Source of the DNA: Paragemmobacter ruber | GTDB lineage: Bacteria > Pseudomonadota > Alphaproteobacteria > Rhodobacterales > Rhodobacteraceae | Assembly (NCBI RefSeq): GCF_009908315.1 | Contig: NZ_JAAATW010000003.1 | Span: 62,001-126,000 of the forward strand | Reading direction: 5' to 3' | DNA length: 64,000 nt | In this document: positions 57,768 to 64,000 of the stretch, piece after piece | Layout of the letters: each line of letters starts with the position of its first letter | Position numbering within the stretch: the first letter of the stretch is position 1 | Position numbers and translations under genes: made by a program | The notes under the pieces: model-generated | What the model was told of the DNA's origin: nothing | Databases searched by the model: none | The model's input: the letters and a program-made list of their open reading frames with translations, nothing else

Positions 57768-58321
57768 GTGTCCAGACACTCCCTCAACCGCAGGAGGCTG
57801 CGCCGCAGCCATGTGCGCATCGTGTTGAGCGGGACGTCGAAGCGGGCCGCGAGATCGGCATAGGACAGCCCGTTCAGATAGGCGCCGCGCACGGCCTCGG
57901 CGCGGTCGGGCTCCAGCGTTGCGAAGCAATCGGCGATGCGCCCTGCCTCACCCATAGCGATCAGGCGGTTCTCGGCCGTGGGTGCCGTGTCGCGCACCTG
58001 ATCGAGCATGTCCGTGTCATCGCGCGGCGGATCATCCGGGCGGGCACGCAGCCGATCTATGGCATGGTTCCGCGCGATGGCGATGAGCCAGGTCATGCCG
58101 CGCCCCTTCGTTGCGTCAAAGCGTCCGGCGCGCAGCCAGATGCGGGTGAAAACTTCCTGAAGCGCGTCCTCTGCCTCAGCCCGATTGCCAAGGATACGCA
58201 GGAGCACGCCCAGAAGTTTCGCCGCGCAACGCGAATAGACCTCACGAAAGGCGGCGCGGTCCTGAGCGGCCACCTTGAGAAGGAGTTCGGCTACCGGGTC
58301 TTCCTCGGTCGTCATCATCAT
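57764..58321 (-). CDS. ECF-family RNA polymerase sigma factor (SigK/RskA-type pair)
   Basis: A 185-aa ECF sigma factor: region 2 (GNRAEAEDALQEVFTRIWLRAGRFDATKGRGMTWLIAIARNHAIDRLRA) and region 4 (LEPDRAEAVRGAYLNGLSYADLAARFDVPLNTMRTWLRRSLLRLRECL). Three consecutive ATGs (58321, 58318, 58315) leave the exact start open. It is coupled to the RskA-like anti-sigma gene. It begins 53 bp after the RACo-like gene on the same strand, so read-through from the C1 cluster is possible; its regulon is unknown. Confidence 0.92.
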   Translation of the reverse strand: MMMTTEEDPVAELLLKVAAQDRAAFREVYSRCAAKLLGVLLRILGNRAEAEDALQEVFTRIWLRAGRFDATKGRGMTWLIAIARNHAIDRLRARPDDPPRDDTDMLDQVRDTAPTAENRLIAMGEAGRIADCFATLEPDRAEAVRGAYLNGLSYADLAARFDVPLNTMRTWLRRSLLRLRECLDT

Positions 58322-58374
58322 CCCGCTGTTCTGCCCATCGGTTCTAAAGCGTCTGGCGCAGAAGGAAAGCCCAA

Positions 58375-60411
58375 TCAGCCGCGGCGGCGGCGGCGGCCTT
58401 CGCTGCCCGCCCCGCCCGCGTTGAAGCTGACATCGGGCAGGGTGACGATGGCGTTCAGTTCCGGGAAAGGATCGGTGGCATGGGGAATCGCGTTGGCATT
58501 CACGAAATGCTCCTGGAACTTCGGCTCGATCGCCGTTTCCACCTTGTGGATGTGATGGACCGTCGCCTCGATCTGGTTGCGCGCGGCCACGTTGCACAGC
58601 GCGATGCGCGCGCCGGTGCCCGCCGCGTTGCCCGCGCTGGTGACGTGGTCGAGCGGCACATCGGGGATCATGCCCAGCACCATCGCGTGTTTGGGGCTGA
58701 TATGGGCGCCGAAAGCGCCTGCCAGCGTGACGCGGTCGACCTTGTCCACCCCCATCTCGTCCATCAGGAGGCGCGCACCTGCGTAAAGGGCGGATTTCGC
58801 CAGTTGGATGGCGCGGATGTCGCCTTGGGTCACCATGATGCGCGGCCCGCCCTCAAGGCTGCCATCATGGAGGATGTAGCTGTGCGTCCGGCCTTCGGGT
58901 GTGCAGCGCCATGTGCCGGTCTGTTCCGGGCTGCCGATCAGGCCGCCCGCATCCAGAAGGCCTGCCATTCGCAATTCGGCCACGGCCTCGATGATGCCCG
59001 AACCGCAGATGCCGGTGATGCCGGTCTGCTTCGTCGCCTCGGCGAAACCGGGGTCATCGGACCACAGGTCGCTGCCGATGACGCGGAAACGGGGTTCTTT
59101 CGTGACGGGGTCGATCTCCACCCGTTCGATGGCGCCGGGCGCGGCGCGCTGGCCGCTGCTGATTTGGGCGCCTTCGAAAGCCGGGCCGGTGGGCGAGGAG
59201 CAGGCAAGGACGCGGGTTTCATTGCCCAGAAGGATCTCGGCATTGGTGCCGACATCGACGATCAGGACCATGTCCTTGGATTTGCCGGGCTCTTCCGACA
59301 GGGCCACGGCGGCGGCATCGGCCCCCACATGGCCCGCGATGCAGGGCAGCACATAGCCCCGCGCCGCGCGGTTGAGGTTGGTCAGGTCCAGTTCGCGCGC
59401 GTCGAGCGAGAGGGAGCCGGAGGTCGCCAGCGCAAAGGGCGCCTGACCCAGTTCCACCGGGTCGATGCCCAGCAGGAGGTGGTGCATCACCGGGTTGCAG
59501 ACGAAGACAACCTCATAGATTGCCGTCGTTTCGATCCCCGCCTCGGCGGCGATGGAGGCGGCAAGGGCATTGATCGCCTCGCGCACCGCGCGCGTCATCT
59601 CCACATCCCCGCCGGGGTTCATCATGGCATAGGAGACGCGGCTCATCAGGTCTTCGCCGAAGCGGATTTGCGGGTTCATCAGGCCGGAGGAGGCCAGCAC
59701 CGCGCCATCTTTCAGATCGCACAGATGCGCGGCGATGGTTGTGGAGCCAAGGTCGATCGCCAGCCCGTAAAGCCCGCCCTCATGGAAGCCCGGCCAGAGG
59801 TCAAGGATGCGGGGCGTGGCGTCGTGATTGCCCTTGTGCAGCGCGACCGTGGCCTTCCATTCGCCCTTGCGCAGCACAGGCTGCAGGCGGCGCATCAGGG
59901 TGAGGTCGGCCGTCACATCATCTACCCCCCATTGGTCGCGCAGCGCGATGGCGAGACGTTCGAAATCGCCGGTCGGTTCGTGCATGTCCGGCTCGGCCAC
60001 CTCGACGTAGAGAAGCCGGGTCGCGGGGTCCATCACGATGTCGCGCTGGGTGGCGGATTTGCGGATCACCTGCTTGTGGACCTGGGATTCGGGCGGCACG
60101 TCGATGACCACATCGCCCATCACCCGGGCCTGACAGCCCAGACGGCGGCCGTCGATCATGCCGCGCTTGGATTTGTAGCGTTCCTCGACCGCGTTCCATT
60201 CGGTCAGGGCGCCATCGGCCACCGTCACGCCATGCTTGGGGAAATCACCATAGCTGGGCGTGATCTGGCATTTGGAACAGATGCCCCGCCCGCCACAGAC
60301 GGAATCAAGGTCCACCCCCAGCTGGCGCGCGGCCGTCAGGACGGGCGTGCCAAGCGGGAAGCGCCCCCGTTTGCCCGAAGGGGTGAAGATGACAAGCGCG
60401 TCCTCGGTCAT
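58375..60411 (-). CDS. RACo-like corrinoid activation protein (2Fe-2S + DUF4445/ASKHA)
   Basis: A 678-aa protein with an N-terminal [2Fe-2S] ferredoxin domain (Cys39, 45, 48 and 93: SVCGGRGICSKCQI...LGCQAR), a linker and middle domain, and a C-terminal ASKHA ATPase-like domain with LAIDLGSTTIAAHL, VDVGTNAEILLG and LAGAFGAHIS. Such proteins use ATP to drive reduction of inactive Co(II) corrinoid to Co(I) in methyltransferase systems. The tail is basic (GSEGRRRRRG). The ATG at 60411 overlaps the cupin stop. It implies an active corrinoid protein elsewhere in the genome. Confidence 0.9.
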   Translation of the reverse strand: MTEDALVIFTPSGKRGRFPLGTPVLTAARQLGVDLDSVCGGRGICSKCQITPSYGDFPKHGVTVADGALTEWNAVEERYKSKRGMIDGRRLGCQARVMGDVVIDVPPESQVHKQVIRKSATQRDIVMDPATRLLYVEVAEPDMHEPTGDFERLAIALRDQWGVDDVTADLTLMRRLQPVLRKGEWKATVALHKGNHDATPRILDLWPGFHEGGLYGLAIDLGSTTIAAHLCDLKDGAVLASSGLMNPQIRFGEDLMSRVSYAMMNPGGDVEMTRAVREAINALAASIAAEAGIETTAIYEVVFVCNPVMHHLLLGIDPVELGQAPFALATSGSLSLDARELDLTNLNRAARGYVLPCIAGHVGADAAAVALSEEPGKSKDMVLIVDVGTNAEILLGNETRVLACSSPTGPAFEGAQISSGQRAAPGAIERVEIDPVTKEPRFRVIGSDLWSDDPGFAEATKQTGITGICGSGIIEAVAELRMAGLLDAGGLIGSPEQTGTWRCTPEGRTHSYILHDGSLEGGPRIMVTQGDIRAIQLAKSALYAGARLLMDEMGVDKVDRVTLAGAFGAHISPKHAMVLGMIPDVPLDHVTSAGNAAGTGARIALCNVAARNQIEATVHHIHKVETAIEPKFQEHFVNANAIPHATDPFPELNAIVTLPDVSFNAGGAGSEGRRRRRG

Positions 60412-60806
60412 GTCACAGGGTCCGTTTCGTGAAGGAAGCTGTAGCGGATATCGCCAAAGGAGGTGGCAGCGAAGGTGTAGAACCAGCGCAGCGGCCCGTG
60501 CGCGACCGGCACGCCATGCACGGCACCGCCCGGGATATAGAGCGCGATGCCGGGGGCCAGACGGTGCGCGACACCGTCGATCATGACCTCGCCCTCGCCC
60601 TCGAGCCCGAAATAGACCTCGGCCTGCGGATGGGAATGCAGGGGAAAGGTATCCCCTGCCGCCATGATCGCCACACCGCAGGTCAGTTCGGTCGTGTCCG
60701 TCGTCGGGGCAGAGAAGAGCGTGCGAAACCTTATGCTGCCGCGCGCCGGATCGTCCCAGCGTTCGTCGGGCAGGGCGGATTGGTCCACGGCGGTGGCGGT
60801 GGGCAC
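60408..60806 (-). CDS. cupin-domain protein in the C1 cluster
   Basis: A 132-aa single-domain cupin. Motif 1 has metal-ligand positions H-x-H and E (GDTFPLHSHPQAEVYFGLEGEG), and motif 2 reads PGGAVHGV, so a mononuclear metal site is likely. The start is GTG at 60806: AAGGAG lies exactly six bases upstream, while the longer open frame has no such signal. Cupins with similar sequence have been named DMSP-lyase-like, but the fold is too general to assign an activity. Coupled (ATGA) to the RACo-like gene, so its role is probably in the same pathway. Confidence 0.82.
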   Translation of the reverse strand: MPTATAVDQSALPDERWDDPARGSIRFRTLFSAPTTDTTELTCGVAIMAAGDTFPLHSHPQAEVYFGLEGEGEVMIDGVAHRLAPGIALYIPGGAVHGVPVAHGPLRWFYTFAATSFGDIRYSFLHETDPVT

Positions 60807-60930
60807 GGTGTTCTCCTTCTCGCCCTGTCGTTCTAGGGCTTGGCGCAGCGGCAGCAATGCCAGATAGCGGCGTCTCGCGGCCCGCCAGCGGCAAGGCGGC
60901 ATTGCGCCGCGCCCCCCCGGCAGGCCATCC

Positions 60931-61005
60931 CGCCCCTCAACGATTTTCCTGCGAAAAATCAGAGGGGCGCAGGCCGGAATTTTCGAAGGAAATTCGTAGG
61001 CCTGC
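60931..61005. repeat. pair of nested hairpins between cluster genes
   Basis: Hairpin 1: outer stem CGCCCCTC/GAGGGGCG (60931-60938/60962-60969) and inner stem GATTTT/AAAATC. Hairpin 2: outer stem GCAGGCC/GGCCTGC (60969-60975/60999-61005) and inner stem GAATTT/AAATTC. They share the base at 60969. They lie 6 bp past the stop of the small gene at 61012 and upstream of the cupin. There is no T-tract. Confidence 0.75.
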
Positions 61006-61011
61006 CAAGGT

Positions 61012-61236
61012 TCAGAACAGCATGTACACCGGCCCGGAATGGCAGACGACGATGAACTGATCCGCCGTCTGTAACAGATGAAACCGGCGTCGCCGGACCT
61101 CGGCCATGAAACGCGCGCGGCCCACCTCGCGGTCGATCCACGCGATGTTGCGGCGGATCACCTGACCCTCGGCCGCCTTGGCGGCAAAGATCCGGGCGAG
61201 CCAGAGATCGGCATGATGATCAGGCACGGGTTCCAT
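61012..61236 (-). CDS. small conserved protein of unknown function in the C1 cluster
   Basis: A 74-aa basic protein (PDHHADLWLARIFAAKAAEG, VIRRNIAWIDREVGR, RFMAEVRRRRFHLLQTADQFIVVC). Similar short proteins in Rhodobacteraceae carry the name N-(5'-phosphoribosyl)anthranilate isomerase, but it is far too short for a TrpF barrel, so that name is not supported here. It resembles a small DNA- or RNA-binding or adaptor protein only by its basic composition. It lies between the methyl-THF methyltransferase and the cupin on the same strand. Confidence 0.65.
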   Translation of the reverse strand: MEPVPDHHADLWLARIFAAKAAEGQVIRRNIAWIDREVGRARFMAEVRRRRFHLLQTADQFIVVCHSGPVYMLF

Positions 61237-61300
61237 GAGGCGAGCTTGGTCGCCTCATGGTGAAGAATCGGTTAAGGGCGCGCTGCCGTCGCGGCGGGCG

Positions 61301-62281
61301 TCAGGCCCGGCCGCGGCGCCCGCCGCGACGGCCGCCCGCGGCCTGGCTTGCGGCGGCGGAGGCGTCAGAGAAGCTCAGCCCGCCCTCGACCGCTTCGAGA
61401 ACCTTGGCGAAGCGGATCCATTCGCCGCCGTTCGGATCGTGGTTCATCAGGAAGTTGGCGGCGCGGATCGCCTCCATCTCCTGCTGGCGGACCGGGTTCA
61501 TGATCGCGCTGGTCATGCCCGCACCGATGGCCATGGGCAGGAAGGCCCCGTTGATGCCGTGGCGGTGGGGCAGGCCGAAGGAGATGTTCGACGCCCCGCA
61601 GGTGGTGTTCACGCCCAGCTCGTCGCGCAGGCGGCGGACGAGAGCAAAGACCTGCTGCCCCGCGCTAGCCATCGCCCCCACCGGCATGACCAGCGGATCG
61701 ACCACGATATCATGCGCGGGGATGCCGAAATCAGCGGCGCGTTCCACGATCTTCTTGGCCACGGCGAAGCGGACATCGGGATCGGGCGAGATGCCGGTGT
61801 CGTCATTAGAGATCGCCACCACCGGGACGTTGTATTTCTTCACCAGCGGCAGGACGAGTTCCAGACGCTCTTCCTCACCCGTCACCGAATTGAGCAGCGG
61901 GCGGCCTTCGCAGGCGGCAAGCCCTGCCTCCAGCGCAGCGGGAACCGAACTGTCGATGCAGAGCGGGACGTCCACGGTTTGCTGGACGATCTCGATCAGC
62001 GCCTTCATCAGCGGCGGTTCGACAAAGTTGTTGTCGGCATAGCGCGGGTCTTCGGCCATCTTGTTGGTGAAGACCGCGCCGGAGTTCACGTCCAGCACGG
62101 TCGCGCCGCAGGCGACCTGCTCCAGCGCGTCCTTGATGACGGTCTCGTAATTGCCCGCCTCCAGTTCCGCGGCGAGCTTCTTGCGCCCGGTCGGGTTGAT
62201 GCGTTCGCCGATCACGCAGAAGGGTTCGTCAAAACCGATGACGACGGTTTTGGTCTTGGATTCAAGGACGGTACGGGTCAT
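61301..62281 (-). CDS. methyltetrahydrofolate:corrinoid methyltransferase (pterin-binding)
   Basis: A 326-aa pterin-binding TIM-barrel protein of the MeTr/MtgA type. VIGERINPTGRKKLAAEL, TVLDVNSGAV, ISNDDTGIS and TTCGASNISFGLPHRH are the pterin and corrinoid contact motifs. It moves a methyl group between a methyl-corrinoid protein and tetrahydrofolate. GAAGG lies before the ATG at 62281. The next gene upstream is methylene-THF reductase, so methyl groups can be oxidised through the THF pathway. The C-terminus ends in an unusual GGRRGGRRGRA tail. Confidence 0.93.
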   Translation of the reverse strand: MTRTVLESKTKTVVIGFDEPFCVIGERINPTGRKKLAAELEAGNYETVIKDALEQVACGATVLDVNSGAVFTNKMAEDPRYADNNFVEPPLMKALIEIVQQTVDVPLCIDSSVPAALEAGLAACEGRPLLNSVTGEEERLELVLPLVKKYNVPVVAISNDDTGISPDPDVRFAVAKKIVERAADFGIPAHDIVVDPLVMPVGAMASAGQQVFALVRRLRDELGVNTTCGASNISFGLPHRHGINGAFLPMAIGAGMTSAIMNPVRQQEMEAIRAANFLMNHDPNGGEWIRFAKVLEAVEGGLSFSDASAAASQAAGGRRGGRRGRA

Positions 62282-62295
62282 CGGGAAACCTTCTT

Positions 62296-63216
62296 TCAGG
62301 CGTTGGCCGGCTGGCCGGAAGCGCCGCCGTTTTCGGTGATCCAGGTGGCATTGGTCTTGATGCCACCCAGCGGGAAGAAATGCACGGCCTCGATCCCGAA
62401 ATCCGGGTGACGTGCCTTGTGCGCGGCCAGCGCCGCGACGAATTCGGTAGGCTCGTAGGGCAGAAGAAGCTTGGTCACATCCATCGCCCGCTTCTGCAGC
62501 ACGCGCAGCGAGGGGCCCACACCGCAGGCGATGGCGAACTTGATCAGGGTCTGCAGCTTTGCAGGCCCCGCCACGCCGATATGGACGGGCAGGGCGATGC
62601 CTTCGGCTTTCAGGCGATCCACCCAGGCGATCACGGGATCGGCCTCGAAGCAGAACTGGGTGGCCATGGCCATCTGCGCATCCGTCCGTTCGGCAAAAGC
62701 CGATTTCCAGCGCGCGGCTTCCATCACCATGCGGTCGGACCCATCGGGATCAATGTCCTTGTTGCCTTCGGGGTGGCCCGCCACATGCAGCCGTTCGAAG
62801 CCGTCGAAGGCGCCGGATTCAAGGAGTTGCATCGAGGTGTGGAACTCCCCCACCGGCTGCGGCACGCCGCCTGCCAGAAGAAGGCCCTGCTTCACATCCG
62901 CCTCGCCCCGGTAGCGGGCGACCCAATCCAGAAGCGTGGCGCGGTCCTTGATGATGCGCGCGGGGAAATGCGGCATCACCGGGTAGCCTTCGGCATTGAG
63001 GCGCTTGGCGGTGGCGACCATGTCCTCGATCGGTGTGCCGTCGATATGGGCGATATAGACGCGGGTCCCGGCCGGCAGGATGTCGCGGAAGCTTTCCACC
63101 TTTTCCGCCGTGCGCGGCATCACCTCGATGGAGAAGCCCTTGAGAAAGGCCTCCATCTCGGCGGCCGAAAGGGCATCGGCGGCGGGGGCCTCGCGGCGGA
63201 AGTTGAACAGGGCCAT
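62296..63216 (-). CDS. methylenetetrahydrofolate reductase (C1-cluster type)
   Basis: A 306-aa MetF-family flavoprotein: SIEVMPRTAEKV near residue 30 keeps the catalytic glutamate (Glu31) in place of the usual FEFFPP, and GLLLAGGVPQPVGEFHTSMQLLE, VAGHPEGN, TQFCFEADPVIAWVDRL and VHIGVAGPAK are visible. In a demethylating cluster it would run toward methylene-THF (oxidation of methyl-THF). GGGAG lies before the ATG at 63216. It is 14 bp from the methyl-THF methyltransferase. Confidence 0.9.
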   Translation of the reverse strand: MALFNFRREAPAADALSAAEMEAFLKGFSIEVMPRTAEKVESFRDILPAGTRVYIAHIDGTPIEDMVATAKRLNAEGYPVMPHFPARIIKDRATLLDWVARYRGEADVKQGLLLAGGVPQPVGEFHTSMQLLESGAFDGFERLHVAGHPEGNKDIDPDGSDRMVMEAARWKSAFAERTDAQMAMATQFCFEADPVIAWVDRLKAEGIALPVHIGVAGPAKLQTLIKFAIACGVGPSLRVLQKRAMDVTKLLLPYEPTEFVAALAAHKARHPDFGIEAVHFFPLGGIKTNATWITENGGASGQPANA

Positions 63217-63241
63217 CAGATACTCCCTCGGGGTGAACGGG

Positions 63242-63544
63242 TCAGGCCTTGGCCCAACCGTCGGCGTCGATCAGCGCCTTGAGGCGCGTGGTGTCAAATT
63301 CGGCTTCCAGACGCGCGGCCTCGGTGCGGGCGATGTCGTCGGGGTCGCCCTCCACCTCGTAGGGGGGCGCTTTCCGCCATTCGGCGAGGTAGCTGTCGGT
63401 GTCGCGCGCGCCCACCTTCATGGCGCAGCGGTCGATGGCCTGCTCGAACCGTTCGGTGAGCTGAACCTTCGATCCGCGCCGCCCCTTGCCCACGATGACC
63501 TGGGCCGGGATGTCGCGCCAGTAGACGATGGTAACTTCCGGCAT
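63242..63544 (-). CDS. small PF13769-type ('virulence factor') protein of the C1 cluster
   Basis: A 100-aa protein opening MPEVTIVYWRDIPAQVIVGKG, which I recognise as the family labelled virulence factor (PF13769). The name is historical; the protein sits with C1/THF genes here, so a folate or corrinoid role is more likely, though no motif shows it. GGGGGGAA precedes the ATG at 63544. It is the first gene of the minus-strand cluster, 25 bp before methylene-THF reductase. Confidence 0.75.
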   Translation of the reverse strand: MPEVTIVYWRDIPAQVIVGKGRRGSKVQLTERFEQAIDRCAMKVGARDTDSYLAEWRKAPPYEVEGDPDDIARTEAARLEAEFDTTRLKALIDADGWAKA

Positions 63545-63598
63545 CCGATTCCCCCCGCCAGCCTTGACCCTGTTGATAGCGCCGATCCCCGACAGGCG

Positions 63599-63615
63599 AT
63601 GTCGGTTTTCGACAT
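63599..63615. promoter_or_regulatory. 17-bp palindrome, candidate operator of the C1 cluster
   Basis: ATGTCG-GTTTT-CGACAT: perfect 6-bp arms around a 5-bp AT-rich centre, 63 bp upstream of the first cluster gene in the 269-bp gap shared with divergent ppx. No assigned regulator gene is nearby. Otherwise this gap shows only a weak promoter-like pair before ppx. Confidence 0.45.
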
Positions 63616-63756
63616 GGCGCAGGCGAGGAACGACCACCACCCACGGCAGCCTGCATCTAGCGCAAAGGGGCCAGCCGCGCGACAGGGCGGGATCGGAAAA
63701 ATTCTCAAGCAAATGATGAGCCGCATCTAAACGACAGGGACCGGGGCGCGGCGCCC

Positions 63757-63786
63757 TTGCCTTGGAGGGGGAAAGGGCGTTACCAT
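63757..63786 (+). promoter_or_regulatory. weak candidate promoter for ppx
   Basis: TTGCCT (63757-63762), an 18-bp spacer and TACCAT (63781-63786), 28 bp before the ATG of the Ppx/GppA gene. Consensus match only. Confidence 0.3.
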
Positions 63787-63813
63787 TGTCGCAACCACAG
63801 ATGGAGGGCGGTC

Positions 63814-64000
63814 ATGACGCCCCAGCGTCCCCGGGAGGCGGACGCGATCCCGCAGCGGCAGGCTGCGCCCGAGGGCGCGGCGCCGGCGGTCGAACCGTCA
63901 GCTTCCCATCCGCCGGGGGCGGGCACGCTGTATGCGGCGCTCGACCTTGGTACAAACAGTTGCCGGATGCTGATTGCCCAACCCAAGGGCAGCCAGTTTC
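63814..64000 (+). CDS. Ppx/GppA phosphatase family protein, 5' part only
   Basis: Exopolyphosphatase/guanosine-pentaphosphatase family; only the first 62 codons are in the window. A Pro/Ala-rich leader of about 38 residues precedes LYAALDLGTNSCRMLIAQP, the phosphate-1 loop of the ASKHA fold. GGAGG lies just upstream of the ATG at 63814. Which substrate (polyphosphate or pppGpp) cannot be decided from this fragment. It is divergent from the C1 cluster. Confidence 0.85.
   Translation, partial: MTPQRPREADAIPQRQAAPEGAAPAVEPSASHPPGAGTLYAALDLGTNSCRMLIAQPKGSQF

Noticed and set aside
61012-61236. Phosphoribosylanthranilate isomerase (TrpF)
   Set aside because: At 74 aa it is about a third of a TrpF barrel and shows none of its active-site motifs; the name seems to be a carried-over annotation.
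63242-63544. A virulence gene
   Set aside because: The Pfam label is historical; the gene is part of a C1/folate cluster and nothing around it suggests pathogenicity.

Overview
The window is high-GC alphaproteobacterial chromosome, most likely from the family Rhodobacteraceae (Rhodobacter/Gemmobacter/Tabrizicola-like). This rests on gene families and gene order: lptF-lptG-lptD-surA-pdxA-rsmA in one run, a DUF4167 protein after prfA-prmC, a TIGR02281-type retropepsin, a glgP-B-C-A-X-pgm operon, a form II CODH-like coxG-S-L-M set and a corrinoid/C1 cluster. No genus can be fixed from the sequence alone. I see no phage, transposon, integrase or CRISPR array; almost everything reads as core or regional metabolic genome with tightly packed, translationally coupled operons (many ATGA/GTGA overlaps).

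Layout. 1-5.6 kb (+): the end of a class III aminotransferase, agmatinase, a DUF1499 protein, prfA, prmC and a DUF4167 protein. 5.6-13.3 kb (-): the outer-membrane/LPS operon lptF, lptG, lptD, surA, then pdxA and rsmA. 13.4-20.2 kb: pepA-holC (+), a membrane-anchored retropepsin, MarC, DUF2267 and an ABC-F ATPase (-), ndk (+), then a TfoX C-terminal-domain protein and a 44-residue Gln-rich small protein (-). 20.4-23.6 kb: a copper module, copZ (-) divergent from copA-cueR (+), with two CueR-type operators between them. 23.7-25.2 kb: an M19 dipeptidase and an NsrR-like Rrf2 regulator with an FNR-type box near its promoter. 25.4-36.9 kb (+): the glycogen operon behind two LacI-family-type palindromes.

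37.1-43.4 kb: an MttB-superfamily methyltransferase, a lipoprotein lytic transglycosylase (-), then a LuxR-type response regulator, a FIST sensor protein and a hybrid PAS histidine kinase. 43.5-47.8 kb: a CODH-like molybdenum hydroxylase (coxG, S, L, M) closed by a clear intrinsic terminator. 48.1-51.6 kb: HNH nuclease, MgtC/SapB protein and a Kef-type antiporter. 51.6-55.4 kb: zwf-pgl-pgi behind a perfect LacI-type palindrome. 55.5-58.3 kb (-): RidA-like protein, tRNA-Gly(CCC), an NAD(P)H oxidoreductase and an ECF sigma/RskA-like anti-sigma pair. 58.4-63.5 kb (-): a C1/corrinoid cluster (small PF13769-like protein, methylene-THF reductase, methyl-THF:corrinoid methyltransferase, small conserved protein, cupin, RACo-like ferredoxin-ASKHA activator). 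The window ends in the start of a Ppx/GppA phosphatase.

How it fits together. Carbon storage (glg) and glucose-6-phosphate oxidation (zwf-pgl-pgi) both carry LacI-type operators with an AGCGCT core. The MttB-like protein, CODH-like enzyme, two-component/FIST sensor and corrinoid cluster together suggest a C1 or methylated-compound lifestyle, but the corrinoid carrier protein and the true substrate are not visible here. The main structural oddities are a multi-copy extragenic hairpin repeat, two multi-palindrome elements with TTCGAA-type cores, and several short tandem repeats.
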